From Candidatus Thorarchaeota archaeon (GTDB taxonomy: Archaea; Asgardarchaeota; Thorarchaeia; Thorarchaeales; Thorarchaeaceae), in the NCBI GenBank assembly GCA_013388835.1, contig JACAEL010000006.1:1-64000 (forward strand): a DNA stretch of 64,000 nt, in the 5' to 3' direction. The notes below the pieces were generated by a model that saw only the letters and a list, made by a program, of their open reading frames with translations, was not told the DNA's origin and ran no database searches. Shown one piece after another: positions 40,589 to 49,900 of the stretch (positions are counted from its first letter, which is position 1; every line of letters starts with the position of its first letter). The position numbers and the translations under genes were made by a program.

Positions 40589-41641
40589 ATGACGGCGATG
40601 TTGGTGTATCATGAGCTATATGAAAAACACCTAATAAACCCGGGGCATCCTGAGCGCCCGGAACGGCTCGAGAAGGCATTGAAAGCAATCAGGGATTCAC
40701 GATTACTGGAGAGAGGAGTACAAATGGTTACTCCGGGCCAGATTCCGCTCGAGCGGGTCTATGCCATTCATAGCAGAGAATACGTGGAAGCGGTAAGGCA
40801 GAGCTCAATGCGGGGAGGAGCACTGTTTACCCCGGACACCGGGACGAATGCATACACATTTGATGCGGCAGTCATGGCCGCAGCGGGAGGAACCACTGCA
40901 ATTGACAAAATACTCGCAGGGGAAACCGACAACGCGTACATAATGTGCAGACCTCCAGGGCACCATGCAGAGGAAGGGAGGGCCTTTGGATTCTGCTTTT
41001 TCAACAACATCGCTATAGCAGCTCAGTACTTGCTGCAAAGACACGGGATCCAGAGAGTCATGATAGTCGACTATGATGGGCACCATGGGAATGGCACACA
41101 GAACTCGTTCTACTCCACAGACAAGGTGCTCTACGTCGGTTTTCACCAAGACGGCCGTTGGCTCTTTCCCGGAACCGGGTTTGCGGATGAGATTGGAACA
41201 GGAGAGGGACGCGGCTATAATGTCAACCTCCCCATGTGCCCTGGCGCAGGAGATGACTCGTATCTGCTAGCGTTTTCAAGGATTGTGGAACCGCTGGCTG
41301 CAGCATACAGACCCGAATTCATTCTGGTTTCCGTTGGCTACGACTGTCACCATTCTGATCCGCTAACCAATCTGGGAATGACTCTGTCAGGGATTGCATC
41401 ACTTAATGGGCGGTTGCTCCGCTATGCAGAGGAGTACTCGAACCGAAGGATTGCCTGCTTCTTGGAAGGCGGTTACAATCTTGATGTGGTGTCTGCCGGG
41501 TCTGTGAATCTATTGGAGGGACTCGCAGGGCTACCAATAACCGCGTACGATGACCACTACAAAGAGAACCCCGCCTGTTTCGAATACACGAAGGGGCTAA
41601 TCGATAGAGTAGAGGACCTACATCACGGACTGCTCCTCTAG
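40589..41641 (+). CDS. Histone deacetylase family protein (class II-like)
   Basis: This 350-residue arginase/deacetylase-fold hydrolase keeps the catalytic pattern: CRPPGHHAEEGRAFGFCFFNN (His pair), VMIVDYDGHHGNGTQNSFY (zinc Asp and His), VSVGYDCHHSDPL (third zinc Asp) and EGGYNLD. It should remove acetyl groups from lysines or small amines. No histone gene is in the window; the CoA-transferase-GNAT protein could in theory be an acetylating counterpart (speculative). The ATG at 40589 is weakly decided; the one at 40598 is possible. The last 4 bp overlap Hel308. Confidence 0.9.
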   Translation: MTAMLVYHELYEKHLINPGHPERPERLEKALKAIRDSRLLERGVQMVTPGQIPLERVYAIHSREYVEAVRQSSMRGGALFTPDTGTNAYTFDAAVMAAAGGTTAIDKILAGETDNAYIMCRPPGHHAEEGRAFGFCFFNNIAIAAQYLLQRHGIQRVMIVDYDGHHGNGTQNSFYSTDKVLYVGFHQDGRWLFPGTGFADEIGTGEGRGYNVNLPMCPGAGDDSYLLAFSRIVEPLAAAYRPEFILVSVGYDCHHSDPLTNLGMTLSGIASLNGRLLRYAEEYSNRRIACFLEGGYNLDVVSAGSVNLLEGLAGLPITAYDDHYKENPACFEYTKGLIDRVEDLHHGLLL

Positions 41642-43863
41642 CTGGTATCGCCAAAGTCGTCTAGGACTGTCTGGAAGGACTCCGCGGAGGACTCCGTATC
41701 CGGAGTACTTGAATTGGAGTCCACCTCAAGACCCAGCTGTCTCTTGATTGACTCGGCCACAGCAGAACCAATCGATGGTACTCGTGCCAGATTCTCGAGT
41801 GACGCGGAGTAGAGATTAGAGAGCGTCTTGAAACCGCTGCGGTAGAGCATTCTGCCACGAACCCTGCCAATGCCGCGTAGACCGACCAATTCGAGGATGT
41901 CTGGACGCACTCCATACCTCAGTCGTACTTTGGTCTCATGCAGAAGTGGAAGAATGACAGAGACTCCCATGAGCCGGGCTATTTCCTCGGCAGAGTAAGC
42001 AAGCCACTCTGCAGACTGGGCAAGTCGATGGACATCACCCATGCCCACGTTGTAGTTGTCAGTAAGGTTTCTGTCAGACATCTCGGATATCCAATCCATG
42101 AGCAGACGTGCAGTCTTTAGTTCCGACAGATATCTGGAATACTCCTCGGGAAACTCGGAGGCATCGGGGGGCTCAAAAGCGAAACTATCGAGATTCGCCT
42201 CCACAAACTCCTCATACTCTGTAAGCTCACCACGACCCAAGTATGCCAAAGGCTGGTCTGGAGTATGACATATCATTTGCAGAATGCTCAAGACAGTGAA
42301 ACCCTCAGCATTAGGAAGAGCTTCAGCAAAGAGAAGGGCGGTCTCGGGCGATATGTAAAGCTGTGAGCAACGCTTCCCAAGTGGTGTTGCCACCAGTAAC
42401 CCTTCATCAGTTCGCTGGACCAGTCCAGAACGGACTAGGTACTCGATAGACTTGGAAACGTGACGACCAATCGAAACCGGTGTTGACTTGGTGTACAGAA
42501 AGGTGCCGCGAATCAGGTTGTCGATGCCAGTGCGGTCATGTGTCAGGTCAGAGGCGATTGCAGCTAGGAGATGCGTGCTTAGAGCGGACTGTGATGCAAG
42601 TCGAGACTCGATTTCTTCCGAACTCGCGCGTACATAGTGATCCATGAGATGGTCGTGTTCTTCGTAGGATCGGGCGATCAGTACTGCCTCACCATACGAG
42701 TCATATCCGGGACGCCCTGCTCGTCCTGCCATCTGCTTGTATTCAAGAACTGGTATTGGGCGGTTGCCCAGTCCCTCTTCATATCTCATATAGTCGCGTA
42801 CAATCGAACGTCTTGCCGGAAGGTTGATTCCCGCCGCAAGAGTGGGTGTTGCCACAATGACCTTCAGAAGGCCACGTCTGAAACAGTCCTCTACGGTTTC
42901 ACGTTCTTCGTTCGTTAGCCCAGCATGGTGGAAAGCCACACCGTTCCTCAGAACGGAGATTAGCACTTCGGTCATCTCAGGTGCCGCCGGACCTTGCTCA
43001 AGTTTCTTTGAAGCATGTAGCAGCTCAAGCGCGGACTCGGCGCTCAGGTGACCCCGGACAACTGATGCAAGCCTTTTGGCAATCGAGACTGTTGAGCGGC
43101 GATTTGATGCGAAGACAAGTGCTTGACCGTTCTCGCGGAGCATGTCAACAATGAGATTCTCTACATCGTCCTTGCCTGACTGCCGAAGAACGCGAACACT
43201 TCCATCGGAGAATCGAATCTCCCCGTCCAGAAGGACACCCTCCTTCAGTGGAATAGGTCTCCAGTCACTCTTTACCAGTTCAGAGTCGAGCCATGCTGCT
43301 ATGTCATGGGCATTAGAGATGGTTGCACTGAGCGCTATTATCTGAATCTTCTTCAGTTTCATCCTCAGTTTCGCAATCACCATCTCAAGTGTTGGACCTC
43401 GGCTTGTATCGTTGACTAAGTGAATCTCGTCAACAACTACGATCACGACGTCTTTCAGCCATTCAACATCGTGACGAATCAGCGAATCTGCTCGTTCGGT
43501 CGTGAGAATGATAACATCCGCGTCCTTGAGTCTTGTGCCCGGGGAGTCGTAGTCACCAACCGACATTGCGGTCCTGATTCCCAAAGACTCGTACTTCCTG
43601 AAATCCATGTGTTTCTCGCGCGCCAATGACTTGAGGGGAACGAGGTACAATGCCTTGCCACCCGTGTTGAGAATCGCATTGAGTACACTCATTTCAGATA
43701 CCAGTGTCTTGCCAGAACCTGTCGTTGCCGCCATGACCAGATTTCGACCAGAAAGCACACTCGTTCGGAAGGCCTCTTCTTGAGGTGGAAAGAGGTCTGA
43801 GATTCCCAGACTCTCAACCAATTCAGTTACCCGACGGTTGATTGGAATATCCCGGAGTCGCAT
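41638..43863 (-). CDS. hel308: Ski2-like DNA helicase Hel308
   Basis: This 741-residue superfamily 2 helicase restarts stalled forks. Motifs: Q-motif FPPQEEAF, I AATTGSGKTLVSEM, Ia VPLKSLAREK, II VVVVDEIHLVND, III IALSATISN, IV ALVFASNRRS, V VATPTLAAGINLPARRSIV, VI YKQMAGRAGRPGYDSYGE. The winged-helix and ratchet region follow, then helix-hairpin-helix LVGLRGIGRVRGRMLYRSG (about 665). The C terminus is a Ser/Asp-rich tail. It lies downstream of mcm on the same strand, separated by 45 bp. Confidence 0.94.
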   Translation of the reverse strand: MRLRDIPINRRVTELVESLGISDLFPPQEEAFRTSVLSGRNLVMAATTGSGKTLVSEMSVLNAILNTGGKALYLVPLKSLAREKHMDFRKYESLGIRTAMSVGDYDSPGTRLKDADVIILTTERADSLIRHDVEWLKDVVIVVVDEIHLVNDTSRGPTLEMVIAKLRMKLKKIQIIALSATISNAHDIAAWLDSELVKSDWRPIPLKEGVLLDGEIRFSDGSVRVLRQSGKDDVENLIVDMLRENGQALVFASNRRSTVSIAKRLASVVRGHLSAESALELLHASKKLEQGPAAPEMTEVLISVLRNGVAFHHAGLTNEERETVEDCFRRGLLKVIVATPTLAAGINLPARRSIVRDYMRYEEGLGNRPIPVLEYKQMAGRAGRPGYDSYGEAVLIARSYEEHDHLMDHYVRASSEEIESRLASQSALSTHLLAAIASDLTHDRTGIDNLIRGTFLYTKSTPVSIGRHVSKSIEYLVRSGLVQRTDEGLLVATPLGKRCSQLYISPETALLFAEALPNAEGFTVLSILQMICHTPDQPLAYLGRGELTEYEEFVEANLDSFAFEPPDASEFPEEYSRYLSELKTARLLMDWISEMSDRNLTDNYNVGMGDVHRLAQSAEWLAYSAEEIARLMGVSVILPLLHETKVRLRYGVRPDILELVGLRGIGRVRGRMLYRSGFKTLSNLYSASLENLARVPSIGSAVAESIKRQLGLEVDSNSSTPDTESSAESFQTVLDDFGDTS

Positions 43864-43908
43864 TGTTCAACCCTCTTCAGGAGAATCAATAGATCTCAAA
43901 GGGACCGC

Positions 43909-46900
43909 CTAGCTCTGAGCTCGCTTCAGCTTCCCCTCACGTGGGTTGAAAAGAATGCCTTCAGCAACCAGCTTCCGGACTACCTCTTCGGCCCTTTCGC
44001 GAGGAAGCCCCATACTCGCAACTCTCTGGAAGAGAGCGTCCTCGCTAACCACCGAAGAACCTTCTGCCTCCAAGTCCTTCATTGCCTTTATGATGATGTC
44101 CGATGAACTCCGCTGTGAGGCACTCATCTTGGAAACCAGCCGGTCGATGTCGATTTTTCCGGTCACGCGGTCCAAAGCAACCATTCGGAGTGACTCTTCC
44201 ATGAGCCGGACGGCGGCCTGAGCGTCTTCTCTTGTCACCTTGTCGCGCAGAGCCATCCTGGCACGTGCTTCCGCCAAGCGCACCAACGCTTCGAGTTGGC
44301 GCGCAGTTATCGGAACAGGGGCAGCACCACCCTCAGCAGTCTTGCGAAGGTCGACATAGAAGTTCTCAATCACCTCTGCGGCCTCAGGAGTCAACTGTGG
44401 GACCACTTGGCGGTTTGCATAGCTGATATACTTCTTAAGAAACTGGGGGTCGATTGGTGGGGTCTTCTTTGCCTCGGGAACTTTCCTCTGATGCATCCCA
44501 AGAATGAAGCGAGCAAGCTCTCTGTCTTTCGTTGCCTCAACCGTGTCGACAAGCACCCAAATGAGGTCAAATCGGGAAAGAATGGTGAATGGGAGCTTTA
44601 TGTTGTCTTGTACAGACAGCGACGGCTCATATCTGCCAAGTGTTGGATTGGAGGCAGCGATAATTGAGGTGCGGGCGTTGAGGGTGGCTACAATCCCTGC
44701 CTTGGCTATGCTTACCGTATTGTGAAGAGTAGTCCCTTGACTGACAAAAGTGTGCTCGGGTTCCACCGTTACATCGTACACATACTCGGTGGCAAATGGG
44801 CCCTTGTTCTCCACTGTTTCAGTTTTCTCGACGCGCAGCCATCGAAGGTTACCGTCTAGGAGCGACTCCATTGCCATGATCCGGACTGATATCTGATCAA
44901 TCTCATTCTGGATGGAAATCCGCAAGTCCTCAACTGCCCTGTGAACTGTGTCAGAGTCCAGACCACCGCGATCCAGACTGCTGATGAACGATTTTCGCCA
45001 TCCTGTAGTCTTGGCTGCCGTTTCTTGAGACCAGCCAAGAATCGCTCTCATCTCCCTAGGTGACTCTGGTCTCCTCGACAGCGTTTCACTTGCTTTCAGG
45101 AGGGCAGCCTTGATTCTCTCAAGATGCTCTCTCAGCAGAGCTCTTGTGACTCCATACCGTTCATTCTTGGGTAAACAAGGTTTGACACAGGAGTCTTGTC
45201 GCTCCCTGAAGACGGCACTGGGGTCACTCCTTGAGGTCTCATTAAGTGTCGAACCGACCTCGGGAGTTGTGTGACCGCACAGAAACATATGAGCACCACC
45301 CTCCGTATGTCCAAGACTCTCCGCCTTCGCTGCAGCTGCTGCCAACCCTCCGTTTGTGGTCGCCAGACTAGACCAGACCCGTGAGAGTCCGACTCTCCTA
45401 TAGAGGTCGCCAATCATTGGAACGAAGTCTGGCGGAAATGGGTCGTCACTGTGTACCAATTCAATCGAGTGACTCAGAGCCAGATTGGTCTCGTTGGCAT
45501 GTGAATTCAGTGGGTCTACAACGAGTTCTTTGAAGACTGGAAGACTATCATGGCAAATGTGAACTCTGAATAGGTCATTGTTAGTGCTACGCACGATATG
45601 ACTCTGTACCCCGATGCAGAGGAGCAGGTCTTGATAGTCCTGCGCAAGACCCCATGATTCAGTACGATAGCACAATCCCTCCGATTCTCTACTGCCATCG
45701 ATGAGAAAGGCGGACTGCAAGAAGACTCTTGCGGCATTCTCACCAGAGACAAACAACTGGGGCGGTATGCGCCGGCTGCTTGCGACACTCGTAATCTCAG
45801 GAAAGTTCTCTTGCAAGAACTCCATCAGGGCGGATGAAACGAAATGGAATGCCGTATCGTTCTGCATATGGTCGAATCCTTCGAGCCCAAACAAACTACT
45901 CATGAGATGTCTTATGTCACTCCGAATGAACTCCGAAGTCGTCGAGAAGACAATCTCTGCAGAATCCTCTTGGTAGACACAGCTCTCTGTAACAAGATAC
46001 CCAAGTAGACGGGCTACTTCGCTGGTGAGCCTCGATGGCAAACGTGTTTCTTCTGAGAAATGGCGAGATGCAGGGGTCAAGATCAGCTGTGCCCCCGGGT
46101 TGTGACCACAGGGCATCTTTAGAGGAGCGGGTACGAACTGACCAACCTTGATGCGGTCCGCAGGTAGTGTTGTCATCGCGCCATCCCTAAAGACGAAGAG
46201 GGGATGATTTGGTGTGACCATCACATCTCGGCCGTTGTCGAAGGTTATTCTGATGAAATGGTCTGGCGCTAGGTGCCGGCTGATTCTGTCCAAGGTTGTT
46301 TCACGGACTTCATTAAAGTCCGTGGTGTAGATGCCAATACCCATTGATGCAGTATCAAGTATCTCGCAGTTGATGCCCTGTACTACTCGTTCAGGATGCT
46401 CTGCAAACAGCCTGTCTACAAAGGGACCGATGGGGGACCGGACTCCGTTAGAGAACAGTATCTCTGTGGATGGATGAAAACTGTGCTGCTCCATGGCCTC
46501 ATGGATGGCAGTACGGTCATCGGGATCCATCTTGTCAAACTCGTCAATACAGTTGTGCACTACTATGCCGTCAGCAAGGAAATTGTGGTGACACTTGACA
46601 CGCAGGTCATAGACCCATCCGTCGTAATGCTCCTCCTCAATGGAAATCACCAGGTCTAAGAAGTAGTCGCGCTTCAACAGTCTACAGATCTCGTTAGCAA
46701 TAGTAGGTGGTAGTCTATCACCCATCAATTCTGCCACATGGGACAGTTGTCGTCTTGAGGGGCGATGCTCTAGAGTCCTGTACACATGAGGGGCATTGCG
46801 GATGCCTCTGTGAAGAAACTCTGACGTGCATATTGAATCAAGCAGACTGCCAATCTGGGCAACCTTCAGACGAGGAAGCTTCTCGCCAGAGGACGAAGCG

Positions 46901-49900
46901 CTGTGAAAGTCATGGGGGACTGACGCCTTTCGAACCTTGACGCTATAGTCCCTGGTTGAGGCACAGAGAAGCTGCACATCTGTTCGCCCGTTTATCCTGA
47001 TGATGTCAGCACTCTCTCGTTCCCTGAACTGCGCATAAACGTCCAGCCTGCGCAGAATCAGAATGAATGCCAGACTTCGTTGCTTGTCGTTGGAGAACAG
47101 AAAGTCAATGAGCACGGTCTTGAATTCCCTGCCGCCTCTTGTTCGACTCTTCACGGACACACGCCCACGCGAGTCGAGTGCTCCCGCGACAAATGCCTTG
47201 ATGCACTCTTGAGGAAGCAGTAGTGTGTTCATTAGGTCATCAGCAAGGAAATAGTCTATGAGATAGGCCAAGAGGCTCGAGTCTCGGTGAGATGTGGTCC
47301 TTTCCGCGATGACGACCTGCGCATCGTTCTCCGATGACACTATCCGACAGAACTCGTCGTAATCAAGGTAAGAAACTGAACGCAGTGCGTTCTTCAAGTT
47401 CTCAATCGTGTCGTCACTCGTAAAGTATTGGGGCTCACAGAAGAGGGACCTATGTTCCCGTGCATTATAGATTCCTTCCCCGTGGACAAACCCAATCAGG
47501 TAGGCGAGTTCAGGAGTGACTTGATTTGTCTTCAAGAACTCAACACTCTTGCTGGTGCGGCCGTAGCCTAGAGATTTCTCTCTCCATTCTGACATCAGTC
47601 CAAGTTGTCTTAGTACTTCCTTCAGCTTGCCCACTCTGAAGTGTTGCATACCCGACAGAATCTGTTTGTCTACTCCAAAGCGTCGGTTGAACTCGTCTAG
47701 TGTCTTGAAGACCCGAAGGACTCGCTCCTTCAGAATGTCCTTGTCTTCCTTGTTAAGTACAACAATCCAATCATCGGGTACAATGTCAAAGACATAAATG
47801 CAACTCGACGTGTCGCTCAGCTTCAGAGGAGAGAGAATCAATTCACCAGTTTCACAGGAGCTGATGTCCTTCCACTGTAGTGTGTTTCCATCCACCACCT
47901 TGTGGTCAGGAGTCAACCTAATCTCAAAGCCAGAGGACAGCTTGGCTCGGATTAGAGGCCCAGAATACCACTTGCGTCGTATCAGGGTGCACTCGTCGTC
48001 AATCGATTCAAGACGATCAATGTCGAACGCCTTGACATGCCCTTTGATGGGACAAATCTCGACAATCTCACCACCACTGATGGCACTCTTCTTCAGCGTT
48101 TCGTCGAAGAGACTGTCTACAGAAACAATACGATTGTCAAAGATGACCTTCGTGCTTGGATGCAGACAAGCAATGCCTTGGTCTGCGAGTACCAGAGCAC
48201 CTGCCTCAAGGGTCATCGCACCAGTTTCGGTGTCGTGTACAACGGCTGCAGTAAGACCCGCAGCGGTGGTTCCTTTGCCCGAAGTATACAGTGCTCTTGA
48301 GGCCAGACCAGTCACGAACTTTAGCAGCTGACTATTGTGGAGAATCAGATTGCCATTTGCAAGCAAGAAGTGCCCATCCTCGGTACCAATGTCATAGACA
48401 GTTGAAACATGGTCAACGTGCTCAATCTCAGTCACCCTATCCCAAAACACGTCAGATGTCGCCAAGGTTTTGAGCGAGGCCAGTGCGAAGGAGTGAGAGT
48501 TATCCCGGCCCAGTTGTACAATTCGCTCAACGAGACTCTGCAGGTGTTTCCGACCGATGCTCTGTTTGCGCGTCAATTCCCGGACTTCTTCAAGAAGATT
48601 CATTGATGGCCCGTCGCTATGTCCTCCGACAAGCAAGTCATTGGTTGCTTGAGTGCACAGGTCACCAAAGTTCGGGACAATGTCCCTCAGCTGTTCCCTC
48701 TGCGAGACCGAGTGTGCGCTCGCGCTCTCAAGATGCTCTCGTATGGAGGATGAAACGAGTCCGATTTCATTCTGGAAGCGAAGCACTTCCTCTCCTGCAA
48801 TGACGATTGTGTGGCGTTTCCTACTCCTGTGAGACCCCGGTTTCAGTGGCGTCGTACTGACAGATGCGAAGACTCCGAAGGTGGATAGCAGGTCTGACAA
48901 TTGGTATGCAAGGTCCCTGTTCTCTGTTGCTGCACAGATGCTTGCATCGTCTTCTATCCAGCCACTCTCAATGAAGAAGGTTGATAAAATGGAACGCCTG
49001 AACGCTCTTGGTGCAGCCAATAGGAATCCAGGTAGTTTCTTCTCAACTCCAGTTCCAAACAGCGTCAAGAACCATTGACCAATCGTCGGCTCATGTATGT
49101 GATTGCCCTCCAGAGAAACCGAAACCAATCCGAATATGCTTCTCAGGTCTGAATCCAGTTGACGCTTCGCTTCAGCGCCAAGGTTGCGGAAACATACCGT
49201 ACTATTATCGACATGACCTTCTGACAAATAGAAACCAACGACTCTTCCGAGTCTATCATCAAGAGGTACGATTCGGGGGGGCCAAGCACGGTCACACCCC
49301 GGTCCAGCCCATGAGGGATTTGGGAGGACAAGTGGAACGGTTGTGCAGCCTTGCACCGACGTCGGAACAACACATGTGGTTGCGACAGGGCAACTGACTA
49401 ACAACGAGGAGTGCTGGATACGGGACATTTGCCCGGATTCGACACCAAGGACTGAAAGACCGTTGCACGCCAGCGTCTGTTCCATGTTCAGGCCGGTGAA
49501 GCCTTCGTCAGGGAGCTCGATTGACCGTGCAATGGGCACATAGGTGCCAATCTCGAGACCTTGGGCAGTGAGAACCTGCAGGCAGCCGTTTCTCAATGTG
49601 GACACTGAGTGGTCGGGAGTCATACTCACGGTGCGTCCTGTTGCAGTGTGGATTCTAACCAGTCTGTCTGCCTTATGTCGGCTGACTTCCACTATGCGGG
49701 ATATCCTGGTCTTGAGGCTCGCAGGACTAATGGACAAGGTATGAATAGCGACGCCTTCTGGTAGTCGCAGCACCTCTGTGCCATTCTCAGAGATGACCAT
49801 GCAAGAATACCTGCTCAACAGATCATCAATGACCTCACCAATCCTTCGTACATTCCAGCTGCCACCCGAGAATGCTGTTTCTCTGATGAAGACATACTCA

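Noticed and set aside
48037-49744. Multiple plus-strand frames opposite the MCM inteins
   Set aside because: Antisense shadows without motifs or ribosome-binding sites.
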